A stretch of 64,000 bases of DNA from Candidatus Pacearchaeota archaeon (GCA_019659125.1 JAIFVX010000002.1:1-64000); one strand, 5' to 3'; shown: positions 1-9,696, counted from the stretch's first letter. Notes: generated by a model not told the origin, from the sequence alone. A program made the numbers and translations.

Positions 1-2287
1 TGACTGTATAGCCTCCATCTGCAATGCTTGCGTTGCTTGCATTGAAATTAAGGTTAGCATTGTTCTGCATAGTCTTGTTATTGACACCAGAATCCAAGGT
101 GTAATTGCAGATTCCGCTTTCATTCAAGGTGACATTAAAGATGATAGGCAAGGTAGTGTAGATTTGATTCTGAGGTTGATTGATGGTTACAAGAGGAGGA
201 GTTATATCGGGCGCTTGATAAATAAGCGTGAAGTTGCTTGCATTCCATGCGAAATTGCTTTCATTGTCATAGACAAGATAATTCCAGAAGTAGGTTCCTT
301 CAGCAGGGAGTGTGACTGAAATGTTTGTGTTGTTGATTGTTCCGGTTATTGCCCTGAATGTTGTGTTCACGAGAGAGGTCTCATTCCAGATATAGAGAGT
401 TGCATTTGCTAGCTGAGTGTTATCGGTGAACGTAGAGTTGAAGCCCACGGTTGAACTTGTGATTGTGGCTCCGTCTTCAGGGTTATAGAGGTTAACGACA
501 GGAGGAGAAGCCTCATAGATTCTTGGAGTCTTTACGAAAGTGTTTGCGATGTTGTATCGCAGTCCTATCGTCCTATCAGTCGTGGAGTCTGCATCGCCAA
601 ATCCAAGCTCTATGTATAGCCATTCACCTTCCTGGAAGATGTGGCTCTGGTTGGAGGTTATATTGAATGAGACATTCGTATAGATTTGGTTGACTGCAGG
701 ATGATTTTGACGAGCACCATTGCTTGCTCTCCATCCACTCTGTCCTCCACCACACACCCCTCCAGTACAGTTCGTGGCAAACAAGTCTTTCACAACATGG
801 AAGGCACCGCTTGTGACATTCACAATGCTTACTCGAACAAAGGTCCTTTCTCCGTTAACAATCGCTACTGCCTGTCCACCCATAAGAGAAATGTTAAACT
901 GAAAGTCTCCTTGTGAAATCTGATATCCTGTTAGATTATCATCCCAAATCCATCCCGGGCCAACGCTGTAATTCAACCTGCTTGAAAGGCTGGCATTGTT
1001 TGCCGGATTCGTTGCTGTCGTGTTGGCGATGGCTGCTATGATGGGGAACCATTGCCCTATTCCTGATGCATCGGTCGGAACTTGGTTGGCATCAAACTCT
1101 CCCGGCCAGCTTATGTTGACTGCATTAGGAGATCCTGTTCCCAGTTTCATGGCCCTTGCAGGAAAAGAGCCCCCCGTTATTGTGCTGTTGAAGAATAGAG
1201 TTACAATGCCTGTCGGAGGGTCAATAATATGGTCAAACTCCACACTTCCGCCTATAATCTTGAGATCAAACGTGTCCTGGTTTCCCTGCAGGTTCGCCAG
1301 AAGCACTTTGTTGTAAGCATTCTCCTGTATATTAGTAAAGGATGTAATGACTGTGTCCTTACCTTGCTCGTATATCTCAATCGTGGGTGTTCCCGAGACA
1401 ATCCTTGGCCAGATGCTAATATCATTACCGGAGTCGAGAGGTCTTTCAAACGTTATCCTTACATACTCTCCATTCCCAATCGGCCCGCTCCAGACATTAT
1501 CCAGGGTGTTAACTTCGTTATAGATATCGGAAATGAATTCTCTGTTTGTATCAAGATGCTCCGCCCCTGAAATTACAATAATCTCAAAGGTCTGCGTGCT
1601 TAGATGAGGGACAGTCCACGATACATAGTCGTAGACTCCATTTCCATCCGTATCCTGGATTGCATCGGGAGTTATGTATTGAGATGATTCAACCCAATAC
1701 ACTTTCACTCGTGAAGGATCTTTAATCTTGAAGTCCTCAGAAATATTAGTAAATGCATGAACATCAGTGTAGTGCAGATCTTCGGGGCCGCTTATTTTTA
1801 CCCGCTTTCCTTGCCTTGAATCTTCTTCCTGTGCTTGTGGCGCTTCGGTATAATATTCTATCTCATCAGCATCAGAAGCAGCTATGTGCTTGCCTTCATG
1901 CTTTTCCGCCTTGCCATCCTTATTCACTGTGATATTCATGGCTCCTACAGGCAGATCATTCTCTTTCGCTGTTTTCCTTGTCCATTTGACTGGCTGGTTG
2001 AGGATGATAGGATCATGAGTATCGATGCTTTCATCTGCAGAGAGGGTAGTATTAGGCAGAGATTCATTGCTTATTTCTCTTTCACTGGATTGAGGAATGG
2101 ATTCTGTAACAGCTGTGCTGTTTTCAGTATCTAGAGTTGTATTGGAATCTATAAGAGATTCATTATCAGCAGGTGCAATTTCCTCAGAAAGAAACTGAAA
2201 AACCGAAAATCCTGTTGGCCTCATCTTTGGCGAAATAATGAGAAAGATTACAAGAATAATGAAAATAAGGATGTAGGATAAATGCAT
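1..2287 (-). CDS. Large secreted/surface protein with N-terminal hydrophobic anchor and Ig-like/NosD-type extracellular repeats; C-terminus truncated by window start
   Basis: Reverse-strand open frame from ATG at 2287 (MHLSYILIFIILVIFLIISPKMRPTGFSVFQF...) to the window edge. It is Asn/Thr rich, with 'PPVVNLYNPEDGATITSSTVGFNSTFTD' and 'DITPPLVTINQPQNQIY' Ig-like repeats. Absent from the ORF track because it has no stop in the window. Confidence 0.85.
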   Translation of the reverse strand, partial: MHLSYILIFIILVIFLIISPKMRPTGFSVFQFLSEEIAPADNESLIDSNTTLDTENSTAVTESIPQSSEREISNESLPNTTLSADESIDTHDPIILNQPVKWTRKTAKENDLPVGAMNITVNKDGKAEKHEGKHIAASDADEIEYYTEAPQAQEEDSRQGKRVKISGPEDLHYTDVHAFTNISEDFKIKDPSRVKVYWVESSQYITPDAIQDTDGNGVYDYVSWTVPHLSTQTFEIIVISGAEHLDTNREFISDIYNEVNTLDNVWSGPIGNGEYVRITFERPLDSGNDISIWPRIVSGTPTIEIYEQGKDTVITSFTNIQENAYNKVLLANLQGNQDTFDLKIIGGSVEFDHIIDPPTGIVTLFFNSTITGGSFPARAMKLGTGSPNAVNISWPGEFDANQVPTDASGIGQWFPIIAAIANTTATNPANNASLSSRLNYSVGPGWIWDDNLTGYQISQGDFQFNISLMGGQAVAIVNGERTFVRVSIVNVTSGAFHVVKDLFATNCTGGVCGGGQSGWRASNGARQNHPAVNQIYTNVSFNITSNQSHIFQEGEWLYIELGFGDADSTTDRTIGLRYNIANTFVKTPRIYEASPPVVNLYNPEDGATITSSTVGFNSTFTDNTQLANATLYIWNETSLVNTTFRAITGTINNTNISVTLPAEGTYFWNYLVYDNESNFAWNASNFTLIYQAPDITPPLVTINQPQNQIYTTLPIIFNVTLNESGICNYTLDSGVNNKTMQNNANLNFNASNASIADGGYTV

Positions 2288-2474
2288 TTTCCTTTCAGGC
2301 TTACCCACATAGCTTGTTACAACTTTACCATTCAGTCGCTTGTTTTCATAGAGGTAGGGACCAAAGACTTTACCGTTCTTTTTTATATATTTTTTATGCA
2401 CCACTTTTATTCGGACAAGTCCAGGGTAAGAGGGAAATACGTCTATATAAAACCTGTGTAGAAGTTATCCTACA

Positions 2475-3134
2475 CTACAATGTCGTCTGTTTATCGCCTG
2501 GAAAGAACGATTTCCAGGTAGCCCATGATTTTCTGAATATTCCGGAATCCTTATGCTTCTTCCCATGCTTCTTTACGAATTCCTGGGTGAATGGATCTGA
2601 AGGATACCCTGAACCAATATCACCATATTGTTTTTTCAGCTTGGAGACTTCTTCCTCTCTTACCACTTTCGCAAGAATAGATGCTGCCGAGACGGAGGGA
2701 TGGTTGACATCGGCCTTGTGCTCGCACACTACAGCAAGGTTTGAGGGATGTCTAATGAACTCCATCAACTTGTTCGTCCAGGACTTGATATTGACTGAAG
2801 GGCAGTCAATGATGACCTTAATCGTTTCCTTTTCCGTATTGAGTTTATTGATGATTTCGGCAGCTTTCATTGCCTCCAAGGTATTGAGATTAATGCCTGA
2901 ATGGATTGCATGGTCTATCTGCTCGGGAAACGCCTTGACTGCATGGACATCGACAGCAAGAGATTTGATAAGCTCGGCAAGCCGTATCCGTGTAGGATGA
3001 TTCAATTTCTTTGAATCACGGATTCCTTTCTTCTTTAGAATCTCTTCTACATTTTCCTCTACAAGAACTCCTGCAAGAATCATAGGGCCAATCAAGGGCC
3101 CTCTGCCAGCGTCATCTATACCCATTACTAACAT
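2475..3134 (-). CDS. rnhB: Ribonuclease HII
   Basis: MGIDDAGRGPLIGPMILAGV, DSKKL, 'ASILAKVVREEEV' and GSGYPSDP motifs typical of archaeal RNase HII. Confidence 0.93.
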   Translation of the reverse strand: MLVMGIDDAGRGPLIGPMILAGVLVEENVEEILKKKGIRDSKKLNHPTRIRLAELIKSLAVDVHAVKAFPEQIDHAIHSGINLNTLEAMKAAEIINKLNTEKETIKVIIDCPSVNIKSWTNKLMEFIRHPSNLAVVCEHKADVNHPSVSAASILAKVVREEEVSKLKKQYGDIGSGYPSDPFTQEFVKKHGKKHKDSGIFRKSWATWKSFFPGDKQTTL

Positions 3135-3173
3135 TCATTGATTATGAAACAGCATTATAAAAAGATATTGAAT

Positions 3174-3247
3174 AGCAGCGGTTGGATTTGAACCAACGAC
3201 CTCCGGGTTATGGGCCCGGCGAACACTCCAGGCTGTTCCACGCTGCT
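3174..3247 (-). tRNA. tRNA-Met (CAT), initiator type
   Basis: AGCAGCG...CGCTGCT acceptor; anticodon arm CCGGG-CCCATAA-CCCGG; T-arm GGTTCAAATCC; A1:U72 and three G:C pairs in the anticodon stem are initiator features. Confidence 0.93.
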
Positions 3248-3299
3248 ATGAATTTATAGGCATAGAAGGGCTTTTAAAGTTTGTCTTATTGTTTATGAG

Positions 3300-3527
3300 A
3301 TGAGTGGGCCAGGAGAGGGAAAAATAAAGTTAGGGAAGGCTGATGTCTACCTACATGTGAAAGGAAAATCAGGAGCTTCTGTAACGCACATTGATGTTGA
3401 GTTGCCTGAATTAAACAAGATAATCAAGGACAAGGAAAGTACCTATGTGGGTGGAAAGAAAGGTGGTATTTTCCTCGGATTGAAAAAAGAAATGATCGAA
3501 CGGGCGGAGAAACTAGCGCATGAATAA
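3300..3527 (+). CDS. Small hypothetical protein
   Basis: 75-aa ORF after an AT-rich promoter; overlaps the next ORF in operon style. Confidence 0.65.
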   Translation: MSGPGEGKIKLGKADVYLHVKGKSGASVTHIDVELPELNKIIKDKESTYVGGKKGGIFLGLKKEMIERAEKLAHE

Positions 3528-4116
3528 GAAATACTGGCTCTTAATCCTCTTCAATCTAGCCTATATCGTAGGATTTACCTTCTATTACACCAGCATAAAG
3601 AACTATGAGTTTCTCCTCTATATTGCAGTGCTTGTGGCACTCTTTATTCTTGTACTCGGAATCCAAAAGAAAGTAAAATTCAGTTATGCTATCTTATGGA
3701 TGCTTTCTATCTGGGGTCTCTTACATATGATGGGTGGAGGAGCGCATCTTCCCAGCGGAACCGTGCTCTATAAGTGGGTTCCCTTTGTAGCCTATGATGG
3801 AACAAGCATTGATAGCGACTTCATCATCTTGAAGTTTGATCAAGTATTACATTTCTACATCTATTTTGTCATGAGCATCATTCTCGCGCACCTTTTCAAA
3901 TCTCATGTTAAGGACAAGAGATTCCTCTTCTACTTCCTCATCACCATGGCAAGCGTTGGAGTCAGCGCCCTCAATGAACTTGTTGAATTCTCAGCAGTAG
4001 TTTTCCTTGGAAAGACAGGTGTGGGCGGCTATTACAATACTCTTCTTGACCTTCTCTTCAACACTCTTGGAGCTATTGTTGGTTCCACCACGGCCTATTT
4101 CCTTAACAAACGATGA
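3520..4116 (+). CDS. Multi-pass membrane protein, YjdF/DUF2238-like
   Basis: 198 aa; 'FDQVLHFYIYFVMS', 'NELVEFSAVVFLG', 'YYNTLLDLLFNTLGAIVGS' resemble DUF2238 proteins. Confidence 0.7.
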   Translation: MNKKYWLLILFNLAYIVGFTFYYTSIKNYEFLLYIAVLVALFILVLGIQKKVKFSYAILWMLSIWGLLHMMGGGAHLPSGTVLYKWVPFVAYDGTSIDSDFIILKFDQVLHFYIYFVMSIILAHLFKSHVKDKRFLFYFLITMASVGVSALNELVEFSAVVFLGKTGVGGYYNTLLDLLFNTLGAIVGSTTAYFLNKR

Positions 4117-4520
4117 TAGATAGAGACGGTCAACGATATGGCAGCTTTCAGAGGTTTTTAGGTGAGCTTGCTGAAGAGGTTGCACAAGAATTAGGAACGA
4201 AACGCTCTAAAATATCTCTAGAGCCTGTCTTGTATCTCGATGATGAATGCAGTGAACATTATGACGTTTATCGTGAACGGGGGTTGTTTATGTGGCTATG
4301 GAAACAAGAAATTGCTAATATTCAACTTAAAGTGTATAGCTCTAATGACCTTTATTGTGTTAACATAATGTCTCATTGCCATGAAATACTCTCATCGGCA
4401 CGGCACCTTATTACCGAGCAAGAATCCTACTTATTTGAAGAAGCTCATCTTTATGAGCAAGGAAAATCCGGATTCAGCGTTTTGAAGCGACGTGAATCGG
4501 TCCGACGTCCCCACTCATAA
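4113..4520 (+). CDS. Hypothetical protein
   Basis: 135-aa ORF with ATGA-type overlap with the upstream gene. Confidence 0.55.
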   Translation: MIDRDGQRYGSFQRFLGELAEEVAQELGTKRSKISLEPVLYLDDECSEHYDVYRERGLFMWLWKQEIANIQLKVYSSNDLYCVNIMSHCHEILSSARHLITEQESYLFEEAHLYEQGKSGFSVLKRRESVRRPHS

Positions 4521-4588
4521 CAAACCTTTAAAGATTTTATCTGTAACGTGACAACAAGCGTTTAAAATTATCAATTCTCTTTAGTTAC

Positions 4589-5253
4589 ATGAATGAAAAA
4601 GAGGCCGAGCTCATAGGTATGCATGTTGGAGATGGAACCCTCTATCTTGCAGGTAAAACCCTTGTTTGGGAAATGAGAGGAAGCATTCATGAACAGGAAT
4701 ATTATCAATATGTGTCTCAGTTGATTAAAGACCTTCTTCAAGTAGAAGCTAAACCTAAATATAGAGGTCCAAATAGCTATGGAATTCAAACAACAAATAA
4801 AGTTATCTCGAAGTTCTTTATTGATAATGGATTCAAACCCGGAAAAAAGGTCTATACAGTTTCTATACCTGATTACATCAAAGATAGTTCTAATGAAGTT
4901 AAACGTGTATTTGTAAGGGGCTATTTGATACGGATGGTTGTGTAAGATTTGAGAAAAATAGGACAAAAATAAGATATTATCCTAGAATAGAATTCAGTTC
5001 TGCCTCTAAGGCCTTGAGAAATGATCTGATATTGTTATTTAATGAGCTTGGATTTAAATCATATGGATGGCAGAACAAGAGAAAGGATGGTGAGGAGTTT
5101 AGAGTCTCTCTTGCAGGTTTTGCACAGCTTGATAAATGGATAAGAGAGATAAATTCATCTAATTTAAAGCATCTTAGCCGAATTAAGAATGGTCTATTGA
5201 ACAAATATAAAGTCTCGTTAAAAATCAAATCACAAATATTTAAAAGACACTAA
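4589..5253 (+). pseudogene. LAGLIDADG-type homing endonuclease-like ORF, frameshifted at about 4917-4921
   Basis: ORF 4589-4945 (GMHVGDG motif) continues in +1 as LFDTDGCVRFEKNRTKIRYYPRIEF...QIFKRH up to 5253. Adding one G to the GGGG run restores RGLFDTDG. Related to the intact ORF at 47950-48693. Confidence 0.85.
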
Positions 5254-5268
5254 TTATACCTTAAAGTG

Positions 5269-5350
5269 GCCCGGATGGCACAGCGGTCACTGCGCGAGAT
5301 TGCTAATCTCGTTTCCTCACGGATTCCCAGGTTCAAATCCTGGTCCGGGC
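5269..5350 (+). tRNA. tRNA-Ser (GCT), class II
   Basis: GCCCGGA...TCCGGGC acceptor; CGAGA-TTGCTAA-TCTCG anticodon arm; long variable arm; CCAGG TTCAAAT CCTGG T-arm. Confidence 0.95.
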
Positions 5351-5392
5351 GTTCAACTAAGAATATAAATAGAGTATTTTGTTAATAGTACG

Positions 5393-5992
5393 ATGAGAAA
5401 AATTATTGTTCTATCGTTTATAACACTCGATGGTGTCATGCAGGCGCCTGGCGGACCTGAAGAAGATACTTCTGGCGGTTTCAAATATGGCGGGTGGACA
5501 GTCCCTTATTTTGACAAGTTTTCTGGTAAGGAAATGGCTAAACAAATGAACAGACCATTTGACCTTTTGCTTGGTAGAAAGACTTATGAAATATTTGCTG
5601 GATATTGGCCACATCACGAAAAGGGTTGGCCCGGTGTTAATGACGTGACTAAGTATGTTGTTTCAAAAACATTGTCCAAGTATGAATGGAAGAACTCAGT
5701 TCTTATAAAAAGCAATGTAGTACGAGAAATAGAAAAACTCAAACAACAAGATGGACCAGATTTGCATGTTTATGGTAGCGGCAAACTTATTCAGACCTTG
5801 CTTGAGCATGATTTGGTAGATGAAATGTGGCTTAAAATTTTTCCCTTAACATTAGGTCAAGGAAAACGCTTGTTTGACAGAGGAACAATACCTGCAGCTT
5901 TCAATCTCATTGAATCGAAGACCTCCCCAAGCGGCGTTATTTTTGCTTCCTACAAACGCGCCGGAAAAGTAAAAACGGGGTCGTTTGATTAG
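5393..5992 (+). CDS. Dihydrofolate reductase/RibD C-terminal family protein
   Basis: MRKIIVLSFITLDGVMQAPGGPEEDTSGGFKYGGW..., LLGRKTYEIFAGYW, DLHVYGSGKLIQTLLEHDLVDEMWLKIFPLTLGQGKRLF. Confidence 0.9.
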   Translation: MRKIIVLSFITLDGVMQAPGGPEEDTSGGFKYGGWTVPYFDKFSGKEMAKQMNRPFDLLLGRKTYEIFAGYWPHHEKGWPGVNDVTKYVVSKTLSKYEWKNSVLIKSNVVREIEKLKQQDGPDLHVYGSGKLIQTLLEHDLVDEMWLKIFPLTLGQGKRLFDRGTIPAAFNLIESKTSPSGVIFASYKRAGKVKTGSFD

Positions 5993-5994
5993 TT

Positions 5995-6420
5995 ATGGGT
6001 GAAATAAAAACAAAAGAGAATGATGCAAGCGTTAGGGACTTCATAGAGGCTATTAAAGATGCGCAAGCAAAAGAAAATGCCTTCACACTTCTCTCCATGT
6101 TTAAAGAAGTAACAAAGGAGTATCCAAAAATGTGGGGTAGCAGAATGATAGGATTTGGGAAGTATCACTATAAGTCTGAGAAAAGTAAGCAGGAAGGGGA
6201 CTGGCCCCTTATTGGTTTTTCTGCAGGAAAGCAGACTTTGACACTTTATTTAATGTCTGGGGCGAAGAACCATGCACCGTTACTCAAGGAGCTAGGCAAA
6301 CACAAGATGAGCACGGGCTCTTGTGTCTATATCAGAAGGCTGGCTGATGTCGATCTCAATGTTCTCAAGAGACTTATTAAAGAGTCATTTATCGTCAAGA
6401 AGAAAAGCTTAAATAAATAA
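5995..6420 (+). CDS. DUF1801 domain protein
   Basis: 'MWGSRMIGFGKYHYKSEKSKQEGDWPLIGFSAGKQTLTLYLM' matches DUF1801-type proteins. Confidence 0.85.
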   Translation: MGEIKTKENDASVRDFIEAIKDAQAKENAFTLLSMFKEVTKEYPKMWGSRMIGFGKYHYKSEKSKQEGDWPLIGFSAGKQTLTLYLMSGAKNHAPLLKELGKHKMSTGSCVYIRRLADVDLNVLKRLIKESFIVKKKSLNK

Positions 6421-6436
6421 TGGAATAATCGATAGC

Positions 6437-6679
6437 ATGAAAACACATAACAAGCAAGTGCACAAGCTGCCTGCAGACTTACGAAAAGCCATTACCTCTA
6501 ACAAGGATGCATTGGCGGTGTGGGGGACAATTACTCCACTCGCACGCAACGAGTGGATATGCTGGGTTACATCGGGAAAGAAAGAGGAGACAAGAACCAT
6601 TCGCATCGAGAAGGCACTCTCTAAACTAGCAGGTGGAATGCGCCGCCCCTGTTGTTGGGCTGGCTGTCCACATCGTTGA
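6437..6679 (+). CDS. YdeI/OmpD-associated-family-like protein
   Basis: 'LPADLRKAITSNKDALAVWGTITPLARNEWICWVTSGKKEETRTIRIEKALSKLAGGMRRPCCWAGCPHR' is a typical family signature. Confidence 0.85.
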   Translation: MKTHNKQVHKLPADLRKAITSNKDALAVWGTITPLARNEWICWVTSGKKEETRTIRIEKALSKLAGGMRRPCCWAGCPHR

Positions 6680-6737
6680 ACTGATTGATATTCACCTGGG
6701 GGATAGTCTTTAAATATCCAAGCTGAGTAGATAGAGT

Positions 6738-7076
6738 ATGGGCGCGCAAAAAACGTGGGCCTGGATTATCGGTATTGTTCTTGTTTTGACGGGGCTTTTA
6801 GGGTTTGTTAATGATCCTGTTCTAGGCATTTTTAATGTAAATGGATTGCATAACACGGTGCATATTCTAACGGGCTTAGTATTCATCTGGGGAGCGTGGG
6901 GTGGATTTGCGAGACCTGTTAATAAGTCAGTAGGAGTAATTTATATCCTTCTCGCACTTCTTGGGTTTTTTGTACCTCTTACATTCTTAGACTTGAGTGC
7001 AGGAGCTGATCCTGATAACTTCCTTCACCTAGGAGTAGGAATAATCTCAGCCCTTGTTGGTTGGATGGCTGACTAG
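6738..7076 (+). CDS. DUF4383-like membrane protein
   Basis: Four predicted TM segments; 'NGLHNTVHILTGLVFIWGAW', 'DNFLHLGVGIISALVGW'. Confidence 0.75.
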   Translation: MGAQKTWAWIIGIVLVLTGLLGFVNDPVLGIFNVNGLHNTVHILTGLVFIWGAWGGFARPVNKSVGVIYILLALLGFFVPLTFLDLSAGADPDNFLHLGVGIISALVGWMAD

Positions 7077-7100
7077 GAAGTTTTTCTTCATATAATTCAC

Positions 7101-8372
7101 ATGGCATTACAAAAAAGTTCATCATGGAGTACAAGCGGTATGCCTCATTTTCCCAAATTGAAATCCTTTCTCGATGTTGATGTAGCGATTATTGGAGGAG
7201 GAATTGCGGGAATTACCTCGGCATATCTCTTAAGCAAGGCAGGTAAAACTGTAGCATTATGTGAAAAAGACACCTTGTGCTCGGGAGCTACAGGGCTTAC
7301 TACTGCATTCCTCACTGAAGTACTAGATACTGATTTTAAAGATCTTGTAGAGATGTATGGTGAGGCAAAGGCAAAGGTTATCATAAAATCTCATCGACAT
7401 GCTATTGATCATGTTGAAGGAATCATCAAAAAAAACAAGATAGAGTGTGAGTTCATGAGGTGCTCGGACTATTCATATGCTCTTGACAAGGAATCAAGCG
7501 AGGAGCTAGAGGAAGAACAGAGGATAGCTCGAAAACTAGGTGCTCAAGCACGATTCAGGAAAGATAGTCTCTTGAAATTTGAAAATCATGGTTATATGGA
7601 AGTTAAACGACAGGCAAAATTCCATCCTCTCAAGTATCTTTCATCGCTTTCTAAGATTGCATCCAAACAAGGAGCACTTATCTTTGAAAAGACGGAAGTA
7701 AAGGAGATAACGGGTGATGGCCCTTATAGGGTACGGACCCCTTTAGGAGAAGTATATGCACAACAGGTCATAGTTGCCACGTATGCTCCTTTCAACAAAA
7801 AACTCTATTTCAAAAAGGCATTTTATGATACCTACGTTTTAGAGCTCAAGATGCCCAAGGGAATTCTTAAGCAAGGGATATACGAGGATACTATGGACCC
7901 CTATCACTATTTTAGGGTAGATCGTAAAGGATCCTATGATCGAGTTATCATCGGGGGTGAAGACCATAGGTCAGATATCCCGGTTAAAAACTCAAAGAAC
8001 TTTCAGGCAGTACGAGAGTATGTCAAACATATATTTTCAGATATACATTATAAAGTAGTGCGAGAATGGGAGGGTCCTATCGTTGAGCCTGTAGACGGGC
8101 TTGCTTACATTGGCCCCCATAAGGATAAAAATATATTCTATGCAACAGGTTTCTCAGGTAATGGGATGACTTATGGGATGCTTGCGGCACATATTGTTAC
8201 ACATCAAATATTAGGAAAAATGGATAAACAAACAAGGCAGTTTGCTTCGGTATATGATGCACGAAGGATACCCAGTATGAAACAACTCGCGTATAAGGGG
8301 AGAGATTATACGAAAGAATTATTCCATGGTGCCGTTAGGAATACCATGAAGTATCGTAGAAAAAGCATTTAA
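7101..8372 (+). CDS. FAD-dependent oxidoreductase (DAO family)
   Basis: VDVAIIGGGIAGITSAYLLSKAGKTVALCEKD dinucleotide-binding motif; C-terminal 'NIFYATGFSGNGMTYGMLAAHI'. Confidence 0.9.
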   Translation: MALQKSSSWSTSGMPHFPKLKSFLDVDVAIIGGGIAGITSAYLLSKAGKTVALCEKDTLCSGATGLTTAFLTEVLDTDFKDLVEMYGEAKAKVIIKSHRHAIDHVEGIIKKNKIECEFMRCSDYSYALDKESSEELEEEQRIARKLGAQARFRKDSLLKFENHGYMEVKRQAKFHPLKYLSSLSKIASKQGALIFEKTEVKEITGDGPYRVRTPLGEVYAQQVIVATYAPFNKKLYFKKAFYDTYVLELKMPKGILKQGIYEDTMDPYHYFRVDRKGSYDRVIIGGEDHRSDIPVKNSKNFQAVREYVKHIFSDIHYKVVREWEGPIVEPVDGLAYIGPHKDKNIFYATGFSGNGMTYGMLAAHIVTHQILGKMDKQTRQFASVYDARRIPSMKQLAYKGRDYTKELFHGAVRNTMKYRRKSI

Positions 8373-8452
8373 CTGTCTTCATCTGCTTTGTAAGCAACCT
8401 ATGGCTTTACTCCAAACTAAAAGTTTAAATATGATTTTTTTATTCAAAATAT

Positions 8453-9019
8453 ATGAGTCGATTTACAGCAACAACGTTTCCAGCACGTCCCACTTTGAGA
8501 GATTATCTCAAGCGAGAGCTTTCTGATTTTGATCTGATGTTGAGGCCTGACACTCAGAATGCACATGCAGATTCTGAGACACTCATTAATGTAGCCAATA
8601 TGTTAGATGAATTAGGAGAATACAGACTTTCTAAGTTTTTTGCATTATCTTCCCTTGATGTCGCTAGGAAAGAGATGGATCTCAAATACAGGCCTCATGA
8701 TTATTCAGAGGAGTTTTCACTTATAGGGGGGAGAAGAATTAGTATTAGTGATGTTTCTAATCCAGCTACATCTTTTTATCTGTTACAAGGACTCAATTTG
8801 ATTCATGCATCAGATCGAGGGGTTGAAGTTCAAGGTTCGTTTAGTCCACTATCGGAACACCGGGTTTTTCAAGCACCTGACAATAGTCTTATGTCTCTTC
8901 TTTTAAATCAATCCTATGATACTGTTCAAGTAACTGCAAAATACTACTCTCCTGCGGTTTCAGAGGCTGCTTTAGCTGACCTTCAAAAAGAAAAAAGAGT
9001 CGTAGATAGAATTATATAA
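8453..9019 (+). CDS. Hypothetical protein
   Basis: 188-aa ORF with upstream AAAGTTTAAATATG promoter-like element. Confidence 0.6.
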   Translation: MSRFTATTFPARPTLRDYLKRELSDFDLMLRPDTQNAHADSETLINVANMLDELGEYRLSKFFALSSLDVARKEMDLKYRPHDYSEEFSLIGGRRISISDVSNPATSFYLLQGLNLIHASDRGVEVQGSFSPLSEHRVFQAPDNSLMSLLLNQSYDTVQVTAKYYSPAVSEAALADLQKEKRVVDRII

Positions 9020-9024
9020 TATGC

Positions 9025-9360
9025 ATGATACAAACACGCATGGATTACACATTAAGAAGAGCATTTTTTAATGCTGTTGGAACTGCTGCATATATAATTC
9101 TTGTCGTATTATTTATCGTTTCTCTCCAAAGGTTTTCTTCAAAGCCAGAAAACCCTATACTCATTCCCATCGCTATGCTTTCTCTCTTTGTATGCTCTGC
9201 AGCCATCACGGGATTCTTAGTTTTTGGAAAGCCACTCATGCTGTATATAGATGGAAAAAAGAAAGAGTCGGTCTCATTATTGATCCATACTCTTGGGATG
9301 CTGGTCGTCATCACGATTGTATTCTTTATTTCCTTAATAGTCTACTTTAATTTAATGTAA
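9025..9360 (+). CDS. Hypothetical membrane protein
   Basis: 111 aa with three hydrophobic segments. Confidence 0.55.
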   Translation: MIQTRMDYTLRRAFFNAVGTAAYIILVVLFIVSLQRFSSKPENPILIPIAMLSLFVCSAAITGFLVFGKPLMLYIDGKKKESVSLLIHTLGMLVVITIVFFISLIVYFNLM

Positions 9361-9390
9361 CTGTGGATAGAATTTTTATTGAAAACTGTA

Positions 9391-9696
9391 TTAAAAATTA
9401 ACTCTTCTTTCCCACCATTTAGGGCCTTCAAGCCAGCCCATAAGTTTCTCGAAGTTAGGTGCAAAGATCGCATCATTCTTTTCTTCCTCGATGAAGATAG
9501 GAACTGCATCTGGCTTTCCAGTCTTCTTAAGAAGATGAGCATATTTTTCCTTTATCTGCTTTGCATTAGGATCATGCCACATATCATGAAATTCAAAATG
9601 GTATTTTCCAGCAAGCCTTAGCCCGTGAAGAATAGGCACCATTAACATCTCATCCAAGCATTCTCGAGCATGTAAAACGATTATTTTTCTGACTAT
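9391..9696 (-). CDS. Small hypothetical protein, possibly thioredoxin-like; start codon uncertain
   Basis: ORF track starts at Met 9657, but the frame extends upstream with plausible protein sequence (VRKIIVLHARECLDEM...). The only candidate start placed suitably for the TTTAAATATC box is ATA at 9694-9696. Confidence 0.5.
   Translation of the reverse strand: MVRKIIVLHARECLDEMLMVPILHGLRLAGKYHFEFHDMWHDPNAKQIKEKYAHLLKKTGKPDAVPIFIEEEKNDAIFAPNFEKLMGWLEGPKWWERRVNF

Noticed and set aside
2314-3000. 228-aa plus-strand ORF
   Set aside because: Antisense to the clear rnhB gene; no recognisable protein sense.
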